Shown here piece by piece: positions 1 through 8,635 of a stretch of 12,998 nucleotides of DNA. Made by a program: the position numbers and the translations under genes. This DNA is from Flavobacteriales bacterium (GTDB lineage Bacteria; Bacteroidota; Bacteroidia; Flavobacteriales; Flavobacteriaceae). Positions within the stretch are counted from its first letter, which is position 1; each line of letters starts with the position of its first letter. The notes beneath the pieces are model-generated. The model saw only the letters and a program-made list of their open reading frames with translations. It was not told the DNA's origin and did no database searches. The stretch spans positions 1-12,998 of the forward strand of contig NSHO01000037.1 in NCBI GenBank assembly GCA_002737105.1. The letters are read 5' to 3'.

Positions 1-1088
1 TTTTTCATTGTGTCTTCAGATACTTCTGGACATCCGTTGTTTGCAACAGTTCCTGCTACAGTAGGACATTTGTCATCTTTATCTAAAACTTTATCACCAT
101 CAGTATCTGGCCATGGGCATCCACCGTTAGCTTTATCACCTTTTACAGTAGGACATTTGTCATTTTGATCAGCAATTCCATCGCCATCAGCATCTGGACA
201 ACCTTTTAAAACTGGTAAACCAGCTACATCAATACAAGCATCATCTTTATCAGCAACAGTATCACCATCTTGGTCAGGACATCCATTCATTTCTGGAGTA
301 CCTGCATCATCTGGACAAGCATCAGCTGAATCTTGGATTCCATCACCATCAGTATCAGGACAACCTTGGAAAGCTGCTAAACCTTTAACATCTGGACAAG
401 TATCTTCAGAATCAATAACTCCATCATCGTCTCTATCTTTAGCACCAAATTGGAATCTTAAACCTGCTTGGTGAAAGAAATGTGTTGGGATATCAGCGTT
501 AGCCGCTCTATTGTCATCAAAACTAGATTTGTATGTTGAAGCTATTGTAAAAGCTACATTTTTAGCAAACCATAAGTTTAATCCCCAACCAAAGTTAACT
601 GTACCTGCTGAAGCATCACCCATAAAAGCATAACCTCCACCTAAATTTAAAGATGGGTCAAACCATTTAGATTTTAATAAAGTTTTAAAGCTGTAAGAAA
701 CTGCTGCATCTAAACCATAATAGTTTAAATCGCCTGGGTTACTAACAACCATTCCTCTTGCGTCTGCACCAGCTGCAGTTGGTTTAAAGTCAACAAATTT
801 TGTAATTTTGTTAAAAGATCCAGTCATTCCGAAAGAAAAACTATCTCCAACATATTTAGATACGCTTAAGTAAGATACTGCAGGAATGATATTCCAATTA
901 TCTTTAATATCTAATCCTTGAGAATAGGTTTTTTCAAATAATCCTAATCCACCTCTACTAGCACTTACTCTAGTGTCTACTGCATTTGCTCCAAAAGACA
1001 CCGCCCAAGGATTAACTTTATCTTGTGCTTGAGACGCTAGTCCAACAAACAGCAAAGTAGTAGCAAATAATTTGTTAAAATGTTTCAT
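1..1088 (-). CDS. OmpA-family outer-membrane protein with TSP3 repeats (C-terminus beyond window)
   Basis: This is a partial gene. The start codon is at 1088-1086 and 362 codons are open to the left edge. Residues 1-22 form a signal peptide ([20 protein letters not shown], then AQ). Residues ~23-215 resemble an N-terminal outer-membrane beta-barrel, with alternating aromatic and polar strands rich in Gly, Tyr and Phe. Residues 218-354 carry five Asp-rich thrombospondin type 3 units (DxDGDGxxDxxDxCP) joined by GCPD linkers, which in this family bind calcium and act as a stiff spacer. In Bacteroidota this order is normally followed by an OmpA-like peptidoglycan-binding domain. That domain should lie just outside the window, so calling the full protein OmpA-type is an inference. 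It probably links the outer membrane to the cell wall. It has its own promoter and a 119-bp gap from kbl, so it is probably transcribed separately. Confidence 0.88.
   Translation of the reverse strand, partial: MKHFNKLFATTLLFVGLASQAQDKVNPWAVSFGANAVDTRVSASRGGLGLFEKTYSQGLDIKDNWNIIPAVSYLSVSKYVGDSFSFGMTGSFNKITKFVDFKPTAAGADARGMVVSNPGDLNYYGLDAAVSYSFKTLLKSKWFDPSLNLGGGYAFMGDASAGTVNFGWGLNLWFAKNVAFTIASTYKSSFDDNRAANADIPTHFFHQAGLRFQFGAKDRDDDGVIDSEDTCPDVKGLAAFQGCPDTDGDGIQDSADACPDDAGTPEMNGCPDQDGDTVADKDDACIDVAGLPVLKGCPDADGDGIADQNDKCPTVKGDKANGGCPWPDTDGDKVLDKDDKCPTVAGTVANNGCPEVSEDTMK
27..437 (-). repeat. Five thrombospondin type 3 coding repeats
   Basis: The Asp-rich units start at residues 218, 245, 272, 299 and 328 of the OmpA-like protein, so the period is 27, 27, 27 and 29 residues. 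The last unit carries an extra Trp-Pro before its Asp run (CPWPDTDGD). The third unit ends in CI rather than CP. At DNA level the last two units share a perfect 19-bp direct repeat (58-76 and 145-163, 87 bp apart), which points to recent duplication or gene conversion between them. Confidence 0.85.
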
Positions 1089-1129
1089 ACTTTTTATTTA
1101 ATTTGATTATAATTCATTATATTTAGTAG

Positions 1130-1159
1130 CAAAAGTAATATGTTTTTTATAATCTACAA
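1130..1159 (-). promoter_or_regulatory. Flavobacterial-type promoter for the OmpA-like gene
   Basis: Read on the minus strand, TTG at 1159-1157 is followed after exactly 19 bases by TACTTTTG at 1137-1130. This matches the Bacteroidota primary-sigma pattern (-33 TTG, -7 TAnnTTTG). Transcription would start near 1123, giving a leader of about 35 AT-rich bases before the ATG. It is one of the two best-formed promoters in the window, which suits an abundant outer-membrane protein. Confidence 0.6.
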
Positions 1160-1207
1160 AACATTTGTTTGTTTTTTCTTAATTATAAGTTAAACAAATT
1201 ATTTTAT

Positions 1208-2398
1208 TTAAATTATGTTTAACTTTTTGGCAACACTTTCAAATGCAAAAATAGCTTTATCCAGATGTTCTTTGGTATGTGCCGCAGATAATTGCACTCT
1301 AATTCTTGCTTTATCTTTTGGAACTACCGGATAAAAGAAACCAATCACATAGATGCCTAGTTTTAGCAATTCATCAGCCATTTCTTGAGATAATTTTGCG
1401 TCATATAACATTACTGGTACAATTGCTGAATCGCCATCAATAAAATCTAAACCTGCTTTTTTAATACCTTCTTTAAAATAATTGGTGTTCCATTCTAACT
1501 GATCTCTTAACGTGGTATCTTTTTTTAATATTTCAAAAACTTTTAAAGATGCTCCAACAATTGATGGGGCTAATGAATTTGAAAATAAATAAGGCCGTGA
1601 ACGTTGTCGTAAAATTTCAATTACTTCTTTTTTAGCAGTGGTGTATCCGCCCATAGCGCCGCCTAAAGCTTTACCTAAAGTTCCAGTAATAATATCTACC
1701 CGGCCCATTACGTTTTTAGCTTCCATAGTACCTTTACCTGTTGCGCCGATAAAACCTGCAGCGTGACATTCATCTGCCATAACTAATGCATCATATTTAT
1801 CTGCTAAATCGCAAATTTTATCCAATGGTGCTACTAGTCCGTCCATTGAGAAAACGCCATCTGTTACAATTAACTTAAAACGATGACCTGTCTCTGTGGC
1901 TTTAATTAATTGTGCTTCTAAATCCTGCATATTAGAATTTTCATAACGATAACGTGCTGCTTTACACAAACGCACGCCATCAATAATGGAAGCGTGATTT
2001 AAACTATCAGAAATAATACAATCTTCTTCTCCTAACAAAGGTTCGAAAACACCGCCATTTGCATCGAAAGCGGCTGCATATAAAATGGTGTCCTCGGTTC
2101 CATAAAAATCCGCTATTGCTGCTTCTAATTGTTTATGAATATCTTGCGTACCACAAATAAAACGAACAGATGACATACCAAAGCCGTGAGAATCTAAAGC
2201 GTCTTTTGCAGCTTGAACTACTTCTGGATGAGAAGACAATCCTAAATAATTATTGGAACAAAAATTTAAAACGGTTTCACCATTTACAACTATTTCTGCA
2301 CCTTGAGGAGAAGTGATAATGCGTTCTTTTTTATATAATCCGTTTTGTTGAATTGTATTTAATTCATTTTGTAAGTGTGCTTGAATTTTTCCGTACAT
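1208..2398 (-). CDS. kbl: Glycine C-acetyltransferase (2-amino-3-ketobutyrate CoA ligase)
   Basis: This PLP enzyme of the alpha-oxoamine synthase family interconverts 2-amino-3-oxobutanoate plus CoA with glycine plus acetyl-CoA. It is the second step of threonine breakdown after threonine dehydrogenase, and is cytosolic. Its 396 residues align almost end to end with E. coli Kbl (398). Visible matches include [10 protein letters not shown] (45-54), [16 protein letters not shown] (71-86), LNHASIIDG with PLP-stacking H135, D209 for the pyridine nitrogen in ADECHAAGF, and the PLP lysine K243 in [25 protein letters not shown] (264-278) and the GFFYPVVPK stretch near the C-terminus are also conserved. 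C211 follows the Asp-Glu pair where E. coli has Ser, probably a lineage variant. It lies 29 bp behind the helicase stop, so co-transcription is likely. No tdh-like gene is visible in the window. Confidence 0.96.
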   Translation of the reverse strand: MYGKIQAHLQNELNTIQQNGLYKKERIITSPQGAEIVVNGETVLNFCSNNYLGLSSHPEVVQAAKDALDSHGFGMSSVRFICGTQDIHKQLEAAIADFYGTEDTILYAAAFDANGGVFEPLLGEEDCIISDSLNHASIIDGVRLCKAARYRYENSNMQDLEAQLIKATETGHRFKLIVTDGVFSMDGLVAPLDKICDLADKYDALVMADECHAAGFIGATGKGTMEAKNVMGRVDIITGTLGKALGGAMGGYTTAKKEVIEILRQRSRPYLFSNSLAPSIVGASLKVFEILKKDTTLRDQLEWNTNYFKEGIKKAGLDFIDGDSAIVPVMLYDAKLSQEMADELLKLGIYVIGFFYPVVPKDKARIRVQLSAAHTKEHLDKAIFAFESVAKKLNII

Positions 2399-2427
2399 TT
2401 TTTTATTATTGTTGGTTGTTTAATTTT

Positions 2428-5400
2428 CTACAAATGTATAATTTTTAATTCTTCTCCTATATATAACACCACTTTTTTAGTAACTTTTAAATTCATTTTT
2501 TCAATAACGCGGGCGTAATTTTCTATTTGTTTTTTGTGTTTTTCGTCTTGCGCGCCTGTTTTGTAATCAATAAGAAAAGCTTCCGAATTGTGAATTACTA
2601 ACCTGTCTGGTTTTAAATTGATTTCGTTTGGCGAAATGATATTGTGCTCGGTAAAAACGGTGTAATTAGGATTAAAAAAAGCTTCTAATTCTGGATGATG
2701 AATTATTTGTTTGATTTTTACCTCAAAAATGCTTTTTTGCGATTGTTGAATCAGACCTTCATCTAAGCTTTTTGTTAAAGCAGGTTGCAAATCATTTTTC
2801 GTTGTAATATAAGATAAAATTTGATGAATAATATTTCCGAACTCAATAGCATCTTGCTGTAAAGTGCCCCACATTAAAGCTTCTTTTTTGGCAATTCGTA
2901 TCGAAGAAAAATCTAATGCGTTGTTTACTGCCTGAATTTCTGCTTTATTTTTATCAAATAATTTCGGTTGCGATTTTCTTTTTGGATTGCCGAAAGTATA
3001 TTCTTTTTGTTCGATTGAAAAATTTGCTTTTTGCGACAAAAAATTTATGAAATAAGAAGCCAACGTTTTGGAAGTTGAAATTTCTCCTTTTGTGGTTATT
3101 TTATAACTACTAATTATATGTAATTGTTCTTCCGCTCGCGTTAAAGCAACATATAAAACATTTATAGTGTCTAAAATTTCTTCTTGCGATTTGGTTTGAT
3201 AAATTTCTTTAGTTTGACCACTATATTTCTCTAAAATCTTATTGTTTTTCACCAAAGCTTTTGGCATATCTACACTTTCGACTTCCATTGGAATCCAAAT
3301 ATTATTGCTTCTTGGATTCAAACTGTCATCGGCAAACGGATAAATTACCACCGGAAATTCTAATCCTTTCGATTTATGAATGGTCATAATTCGGATGGCT
3401 TTTTCTCCTTCTGGCGACGGAATACTTTGTTTAAATCCTGATTTTTTCCAATATTCTAAAAAATCAGCAATACTGGTTTGGTATTTTACGTTTCGTTCTA
3501 GAACTAAATCTAAAAAATACTGCACATAGGAAATGGTAGTTTTTTCTTTTAAAAACACATTTACAATATTTTCAACAGCTTCATAAAGTGATTTTTTTCT
3601 ACAATTTTCAAAGGATATTTCACAATTAAATGACGCTAAATATTTTTGCAAATCCGCTTCCGATAAGTCTTTTGCGCCTACTATGAAGTCATGAATTTTA
3701 TCTTTATCAACCTTTGTAGTTGCCACAAAATACAACCAATTTATTTTTGATTCTTGATTGTTGGCACTATCCAAATATTCTAAAAAATTGATAATAAATT
3801 TTACTTCTGAAGCATTTTGAATTAGCAATGTTTCCGATGAAATAATTGGAATATTATTTTCGGTTAAAAAATTAGCCAATAAAACGCCATTTTTAGTTTT
3901 TCGAGTTAATAAAACAATGTCTGAATAGTCAAATCCATTTGCAAGAGTTTGCTGAATAATTTCTAAAGTTTTAGACAAATATTGTTTGTCTTTTTCGGTA
4001 ATGGTATCGTCATCGGAAATTTCCTCGTTAATTTCAATGGTATCATCTAAAAAAGTAACCGATACAAAACCGCCTGTTTTTTCATTTGTTTCCTGACCAG
4101 CGGTTTCCTTATATAATTTTTGATACGCTTCATTGGTAAATTCTTCCGAAAGGAATTGAAAAAATTGATTATTAAAATCGATAACTTCCGAATAACTTCT
4201 GTAATTTTTTGGTAAATTTTTTACAGATTTTTCTTTATTGGAAAACGGATTTGCATTCGTACTTAAATCGATAAATTGTTCTGCTTTTCCGCCACGCCAT
4301 CGGTAAATAGATTGTTTTGGGTCTCCTACAATCATTAACGACCCTTTTGTGCCGTCTAAATCTTCACTTGCCAAGGCATTATCAATAAGTGGTATAAAAT
4401 TTTCCCATTGTAACTGTGAAGTGTCCTGAAACTCATCTATAAAATAATGACGATATCTATCGCCTAATCTCTCATAGATAAAAGGAGCGGGTTGGTCTTT
4501 AATTTCGTTGTGAATTATCGTATTAAAATCGGAAATAGACAATACATTTTGGTCTTCTTGTAATTGCTTGTATTCTTTGTAAATTACATTGATTAGCGAC
4601 AACGGAATCATATTTTTAAGAACCAAATCAAATAATGCATTTTCGGTTTTTGCTTTGTAGATTGTAGTCAATTTTAATTTCCAAGAAGGTAAAAAACGTA
4701 TAACAACTTCTGAATTATTAGATTTTTTAGGAACCAATATTTCTTTTTCATTTACAAAATCGTAATCGGTTGCTTTTTCATGAAACAAATTGACAACGTG
4801 ATTGTAAAATGTTTTGCGGTCAAAATCAGCATCTGTTAAATTATTTGAGGTAAAATCATCTAAAATTAATTTTGCGTTTTCCTTTATTTTTTTGGTATTC
4901 GTTTCAACTTTTAACTTAATTTTTTCAGCAATTTTAGAAAAATCATCAACTGATTTATCGCTTAACTTCCCAAAATTGAAAAAATGTTCTTCGTTTAAAA
5001 TTAATCTTGAAACTTCATATAAATCTAATGTTACATCCCAACTTTTATCATCATCTGTTTTGCTCTTTGCAAAATCGATTAATATTTGAGTCAATTCTTC
5101 GTCTTCGCCTGCTTTGGCAACCACTACATCAATGGCGTTTTTTAATAGTTCATCTGTATCTAAAGTAACATCAAAATTTGTTGGTAAATTTAAATCGTGC
5201 GTGAAAGTTCTAATAATTCGATGGGTAAATTTATCAATAGTTGAAATATCAAAAGCCGCGTAATTATGGATTAAATTCTTTAAAATTTTTCTGGATTTTT
5301 GTTGGATTGTAGGCACATCTAATTTTATTTCAGTAGCAATTTCTTCCATAAAATTAGCGGTTTTTTCAGTAACTTCATTTTTTGTAAACGCAATTAAACT

Positions 5401-5571
5401 ATCAATAATACGGCTCTTCATTTCTTCAACCGCTTTATTGGTAAAAGTAATGGCTAGAATTTTTTTATAAGTATCGTTGGCAGGAGCTACCAATAAAATT
5501 TTTAAATACTCTTTTGTTAAGGTATACGTTTTGCCAGAACCAGCTGAAGCGTTATATAGTTGAAATGCCAT
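2428..5571 (-). CDS. AddA/RecB-like UvrD-family helicase-nuclease
   Basis: This 1047-residue superfamily 1A helicase is fused to a RecB-type nuclease and probably processes double-strand DNA ends for recombination. Helicase motifs occur in order: Walker A ASAGSGKT (8-15), motif Ia TFTNKAVEEM (42-51), Walker B IDEFQD (378-383), motif III VGDPKQSIYRWRGG (415-428), NYRS (456-459), motif V TIHKSKGLEFPVV (730-742) and motif VI LYVALTRAEEQL (806-817). The C-terminal PD-(D/E)XK nuclease appears intact, with H916, D989, D1002-Y-K1004 and the Q1015-xxx-Y1019 motif. Classic AddA and RecB are somewhat longer (about 1200), so this is a compact version. The usual partner, an AddB-like nuclease/helicase, is not adjacent: kbl follows after 29 bp and sod diverges upstream. 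MAFQLYNASAGSGKT begins right at the ATP site, which supports the chosen start. Confidence 0.9.
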   Translation of the reverse strand: MAFQLYNASAGSGKTYTLTKEYLKILLVAPANDTYKKILAITFTNKAVEEMKSRIIDSLIAFTKNEVTEKTANFMEEIATEIKLDVPTIQQKSRKILKNLIHNYAAFDISTIDKFTHRIIRTFTHDLNLPTNFDVTLDTDELLKNAIDVVVAKAGEDEELTQILIDFAKSKTDDDKSWDVTLDLYEVSRLILNEEHFFNFGKLSDKSVDDFSKIAEKIKLKVETNTKKIKENAKLILDDFTSNNLTDADFDRKTFYNHVVNLFHEKATDYDFVNEKEILVPKKSNNSEVVIRFLPSWKLKLTTIYKAKTENALFDLVLKNMIPLSLINVIYKEYKQLQEDQNVLSISDFNTIIHNEIKDQPAPFIYERLGDRYRHYFIDEFQDTSQLQWENFIPLIDNALASEDLDGTKGSLMIVGDPKQSIYRWRGGKAEQFIDLSTNANPFSNKEKSVKNLPKNYRSYSEVIDFNNQFFQFLSEEFTNEAYQKLYKETAGQETNEKTGGFVSVTFLDDTIEINEEISDDDTITEKDKQYLSKTLEIIQQTLANGFDYSDIVLLTRKTKNGVLLANFLTENNIPIISSETLLIQNASEVKFIINFLEYLDSANNQESKINWLYFVATTKVDKDKIHDFIVGAKDLSEADLQKYLASFNCEISFENCRKKSLYEAVENIVNVFLKEKTTISYVQYFLDLVLERNVKYQTSIADFLEYWKKSGFKQSIPSPEGEKAIRIMTIHKSKGLEFPVVIYPFADDSLNPRSNNIWIPMEVESVDMPKALVKNNKILEKYSGQTKEIYQTKSQEEILDTINVLYVALTRAEEQLHIISSYKITTKGEISTSKTLASYFINFLSQKANFSIEQKEYTFGNPKRKSQPKLFDKNKAEIQAVNNALDFSSIRIAKKEALMWGTLQQDAIEFGNIIHQILSYITTKNDLQPALTKSLDEGLIQQSQKSIFEVKIKQIIHHPELEAFFNPNYTVFTEHNIISPNEINLKPDRLVIHNSEAFLIDYKTGAQDEKHKKQIENYARVIEKMNLKVTKKVVLYIGEELKIIHL
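2431..2438 (-). promoter_or_regulatory. Possible -7 element ahead of kbl
   Basis: TACATTTG on the minus strand overlaps the last codons of the helicase gene and lies 32 bases before the kbl ATG. The position would suit an internal promoter letting kbl be expressed apart from the helicase. No TTG lies at the usual spacing, and single TAnnTTTG matches are expected by chance in DNA this AT-rich, so this is weak. Confidence 0.2.
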
Positions 5572-5620
5572 ATTATAAATAAACTTTTAAGAAAGTATTA
5601 AGACCGAAAAATTTTATTTT

Positions 5621-5628
5621 CAAAGTTA
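5621..5628 (-). promoter_or_regulatory. Possible -7 element of the helicase gene
   Basis: TAACTTTG on the minus strand fits TAnnTTTG and lies about 50 bases before the helicase ATG. The nearest upstream TTG (5660-5658) is 29 bases away, which is too far for the usual -33 box, so the promoter would be weak or use a degenerate upstream element. Confidence 0.3.
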
Positions 5629-5634
5629 AAGTTA

Positions 5635-5642
5635 TAAATTTG
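5635..5642 (+). promoter_or_regulatory. Possible -7 element of the superoxide dismutase gene
   Basis: TAAATTTG on the plus strand fits TAnnTTTG and lies 34 bases before the sod ATG, which would give a leader of under 30 bases. No TTG sits 17-23 bases upstream; the region is T-rich. The element faces away from the divergent helicase -7 element only 6 bp to its left. Confidence 0.35.
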
Positions 5643-5676
5643 AAAAAAATAATTAATCAATTAAAAATAGTAAATT

Positions 5677-6285
5677 ATGGCTTTTGAACTCCCACAATTA
5701 CCATATGCATATGATGCATTAGAACCACATGTTGATGCAAGAACTATGGAAATTCACCATACAAAACATCATAATGCTTACACAACAAATTTAAATGCTG
5801 CTATTGCAGGAACAGATTTAGAAGGAAAATCTATTGAAGCCATTATGGCCAATTTGGATATGAATAATATGCCTGTTAGAAATAACGGTGGTGGTTTTTA
5901 CAATCATAATTTATTTTGGACCGTTATGTCACCAAATGGTGGTGGTTTACCATCAGGCGAATTAGCAGCTGCTATTGATGCTGCTTATGGTTCATTTGAT
6001 GCTTTTAAAGCAGAATTTGCTAAAGCTGCAGCTACTCGTTTTGGTTCTGGATGGGCTTGGCTTTGTCTGCAAAAAGGCGGAAAAGTTGAAGTTTGTTCTT
6101 CACCAAATCAAGATAATCCTTTAATGCCAGGTATTGGTTGTGGCGGAACACCTATTTTAGGATTAGACGTTTGGGAACACGCCTATTATTTAAACTACCA
6201 AAACAGAAGACCTGATTATATTGAAGCTTTTTTTAATGTAATAAACTGGGACGAGGTAACTAAACGTTTTAACGAATCGAAATAA
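5677..6285 (+). CDS. sodA: Superoxide dismutase, Fe/Mn family, Mn-type signature
   Basis: It converts superoxide to hydrogen peroxide and oxygen in the cytoplasm; no signal peptide is seen. The 202-residue length is normal for the family. Metal ligands are H27 (MEIHHTKHH), H77 (FYNHNLFW), D164 and H168 ([10 protein letters not shown]). Tyr35, the second-sphere residue, is present in KHHNAY. Residues that separate subtypes favour manganese: Gly73 stands where Fe enzymes have the active-site Gln, and Gln145 in PNQDNPLM matches the Mn-type Gln. Related Bacteroidota enzymes can be cambialistic, so metal use cannot be fixed from sequence. F74-Y75 replaces His-Ala of E. coli SodA. The N-terminus [16 protein letters not shown] is canonical and supports the start. 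A hairpin terminator follows at once, so the gene is probably monocistronic. Confidence 0.95.
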   Translation: MAFELPQLPYAYDALEPHVDARTMEIHHTKHHNAYTTNLNAAIAGTDLEGKSIEAIMANLDMNNMPVRNNGGGFYNHNLFWTVMSPNGGGLPSGELAAAIDAAYGSFDAFKAEFAKAAATRFGSGWAWLCLQKGGKVEVCSSPNQDNPLMPGIGCGGTPILGLDVWEHAYYLNYQNRRPDYIEAFFNVINWDEVTKRFNESK

Positions 6286-6304
6286 ATTTTCTCAAAAATA
6301 AAAT

Positions 6305-6334
6305 AAAAGCGTGCAAGTAATTGGACGCTTTTTT
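6305..6334 (+). terminator. Intrinsic terminator of superoxide dismutase
   Basis: AAAAGCGT (6305-6312) pairs with ACGCTTTT (6325-6332) around a 12-base loop, and a T-run (6329-6334) follows. It begins 19 bases after the sod stop codon. The A/T flanks could also support weak termination from the other strand. Confidence 0.7.
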
Positions 6335-6350
6335 ATTATCTGTATATTTG
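6321..6350 (+). promoter_or_regulatory. Flavobacterial-type promoter for the DUF5686 gene
   Basis: TTG at 6321-6323 is followed after exactly 19 bases by TATATTTG at 6343-6350, a full match to the TTG-N19-TAnnTTTG pattern. The start would be near 6356, only about a dozen bases ahead of the ATG at 6368, which is typical of short flavobacterial leaders. The -33 element sits in the loop of the sod terminator hairpin. Confidence 0.6.
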
Positions 6351-6367
6351 CTTTTAATTTATTCTAA

Positions 6368-8596
6368 ATGAGAATACTGTTGTGGATTATTTTTTTACTT
6401 TCTTTTGGAGCGCATGCTCAAAAGTTTGCTGTAAAACAGAATGAAAACACAGAAAAATTAGTTCGCAATGTTATTGGTGTTTTAACAAATAACCAATTTA
6501 AAACTCCTGATTTTAGTTATACTTTTTACGAGAAATCAATTGTTTCAGCTTATCCAGATTCTATTTCTGCGTCAATAGATACGGTTTTTAAAAACAAGCA
6601 AAAAACGAAATTTATTATAGATTCTTCTAGTTATAAATTTAAGAAAATTATTGCCAAACAACACATTTATCAAACCGAAAAAGTAGCCACAATTTCTATC
6701 GAAAAAGGCCAGAAAAAAGAAACTATTATTGGTTTAAAAATGGCAGGTTTAAAACAACCTATTTACGAATTATTAGGACAAGAATTTATGCCTTTTGATT
6801 TGAGTAAAAAACAACTAAAAATTTTACAATTTACTTTTCAAAATCCGTTTTCGAATATAGGCTCGCTTAAATATAAATTCGAAATAACAGACACACTAAC
6901 CACTATTACCGGTACAGAAATTGTATTGCAATTTGAATTGAAAAAAAGCCTCCAAAAAAATAAATTAAAAGGAACGGCTATTGTTGATTTAAAAACAAAT
7001 AGCATTACTAAAATCACTTTTTTTATAAATAGTATTATTAATGTTAAAACGGAAACTGTTTTTGATTCTTTTAATGATGGAAAATCGTGGTTTCCAATTT
7101 CGCAAAACATTTTAGTTACAAAAGGAAAAGGAAAACAAAACATTGATTTTTTAGGCGAAACCATACAATTTGATAATTTGCCAAATACCTCCAAAAAATA
7201 CGATTATTCAAATGATTTATTTGTAAAAATACATAGAAACTTTAGCAATTATAACTTTTCAGCAGTTCCTAAAAAACAACATTATCAAATTCAAATTGAT
7301 GAAAATGCAACTAAAACAAATGCTGCTTTTTTAAATACAATTGCCAATGACACTATAGACATTCGTTCTAAAAACACTTATCAAGCTATAGACAGTTTAG
7401 TAACTGCATCAAAAATTGAAAAGAAAATTTATTTCGGCAAGAAATTAATTGGCGGCCAAATTCCGTTTGGTTGGTTTGATTTTCGTGCTCGTGATATTTT
7501 TAAATTTAACAATTACGAAGGTTTTAGATTGGGTATTGGCATGCAAACAAATGACCGCCTTTCCGCCTATTATAAATTATTTGGTTATGTTGCGTATGGC
7601 ACAAAAGACGGCATTTTTAAAAGTCAATTTGGTAGTGCTTTTCGAGTTTCAAAAATTACGGATAGTTGGATTTCAGGTTCTTTTACAAACGATAATAATG
7701 AGTTTGCCGATTTATCTCTTTTAGCCGACAATAAGCGATTCAGACTTATAGATCCACGACCATTTAATCTATCTACATTTTACAACCATCAATCTTATGA
7801 GTTGGCTTTTGAATCTAAATTTATAACTAAAGTTGAAACTATCTTAAAGATAAATCGTTCCCGAATCAATCCTTTATTTGATTACGAATTTATTGCACAA
7901 AATAAATCCTATAAAGTGTACAATTTAACATTGGCAACAGTAAGTTTTGAATGGTCGCCAAACAGTAAGTTTTTACAAGCGCCACAAGAAATTTTAGAAG
8001 TAGAAAAAGGTTTTCCAAAGGTAATTTTGCAAGTCTCTCACGCGATACCAAATGTTATAAGTGACAACATTGAATTTACAAAAATAGACGCGAGAATATA
8101 TCAAGAAAATAAACATTTATCGGGGCAAAAAACTACTTTTTTATTGCAAGGAGGAATTAGTTTAGGCAACGCACCACTTTCTCATTTGTATAGTGTGGCC
8201 CCAAATAATTTAAACCGAGATGCTATTTTGAGTCGGATTACATTTGCCAATAAAACATCTTTTGAAACCATGTATTTCAATGAATTTTTTTCAGACAGGT
8301 ATTCACTTTTTCAGATGAAACACTACTTTAATAAATTTCAAATTTCTAAAAGCATCAAACCTATTTTAGTGGTTGGAACTAAAGTCGCTTTTGGAGGATT
8401 TACACATCCTGAAAACCACCAAGGTATCACATTCAAAACCATGGAAAAAGGTTTTTATGAAAGTGGATTGGAATTGCAAAACATTTTTAAAGGCTTTGGA
8501 TTATCTACCTATTACAGATATGGACCGTATCAATTGGAAAAATTTGATCAAAATATTGCTATAAAATTATCTTTTACACTGAATTTGGGGATATAA
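6368..8596 (+). CDS. DUF5686-family outer-membrane protein without a CarboxypepD-like N-domain
   Basis: The function is not known. Residues 1-18 form a signal peptide (MRILLWIIFLLSFGAHAQ). A mixed alpha/beta periplasmic region follows (~19-380). The rest looks like an outer-membrane beta-barrel that opens with the DUF5686 hallmark NYEGFRLGIGMQTNDRLS (from N382) and then GYVAYGTKDGIFKSQFG. The C-terminus alternates hydrophobic and polar residues (IAIKLSFTLNLGI), as in barrel strands. Many DUF5686 proteins start with a CarboxypepD_reg-like beta-sandwich and exceed 800 residues. This 742-residue protein goes almost straight from signal peptide to the DUF5686 region, so it is a short form. It has its own promoter, and only 39 bp separate it from the RND exporter, so an envelope-related pair is plausible but unproven. 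Confidence 0.75.
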   Translation: MRILLWIIFLLSFGAHAQKFAVKQNENTEKLVRNVIGVLTNNQFKTPDFSYTFYEKSIVSAYPDSISASIDTVFKNKQKTKFIIDSSSYKFKKIIAKQHIYQTEKVATISIEKGQKKETIIGLKMAGLKQPIYELLGQEFMPFDLSKKQLKILQFTFQNPFSNIGSLKYKFEITDTLTTITGTEIVLQFELKKSLQKNKLKGTAIVDLKTNSITKITFFINSIINVKTETVFDSFNDGKSWFPISQNILVTKGKGKQNIDFLGETIQFDNLPNTSKKYDYSNDLFVKIHRNFSNYNFSAVPKKQHYQIQIDENATKTNAAFLNTIANDTIDIRSKNTYQAIDSLVTASKIEKKIYFGKKLIGGQIPFGWFDFRARDIFKFNNYEGFRLGIGMQTNDRLSAYYKLFGYVAYGTKDGIFKSQFGSAFRVSKITDSWISGSFTNDNNEFADLSLLADNKRFRLIDPRPFNLSTFYNHQSYELAFESKFITKVETILKINRSRINPLFDYEFIAQNKSYKVYNLTLATVSFEWSPNSKFLQAPQEILEVEKGFPKVILQVSHAIPNVISDNIEFTKIDARIYQENKHLSGQKTTFLLQGGISLGNAPLSHLYSVAPNNLNRDAILSRITFANKTSFETMYFNEFFSDRYSLFQMKHYFNKFQISKSIKPILVVGTKVAFGGFTHPENHQGITFKTMEKGFYESGLELQNIFKGFGLSTYYRYGPYQLEKFDQNIAIKLSFTLNLGI

Positions 8597-8618
8597 TTCA
8601 CCATAATTCTTACCTTTG
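8585..8618 (+). promoter_or_regulatory. Possible promoter of the RND exporter gene
   Basis: TACCTTTG (8611-8618) fits the -7 consensus and lies 17 bases before the ATG. A TTG at 8585-8587, inside the last codons of the DUF5686 gene, gives a spacing of 23, the long end of the accepted range. The RND gene may therefore have its own start as well as read-through from upstream. Confidence 0.4.
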
Positions 8619-8635
8619 CACACTAAAATCATATC

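Noticed and set aside
1163..1199. Inverted repeat ATTTGTTT / AAACAAAT between the OmpA-like gene and kbl, considered as a kbl terminator
   Set aside because: The 8-bp stem has only one G-C pair, the loop is 21 bases, and no proper T-run follows on the minus strand.
4814..5089. 91-codon plus-strand ORF inside the helicase gene
   Set aside because: It is antisense to a well-supported gene with continuous family similarity, has a low-complexity Ser/Phe/Leu composition and shows no domain.
6838..7194. 118-codon minus-strand ORF inside the DUF5686 gene, and two plus-strand ORFs at 7449-7724 and 8373-8564
   Set aside because: All overlap the long, signal-peptide-bearing DUF5686 frame and have compositions expected from reading AT-rich coding DNA out of frame.
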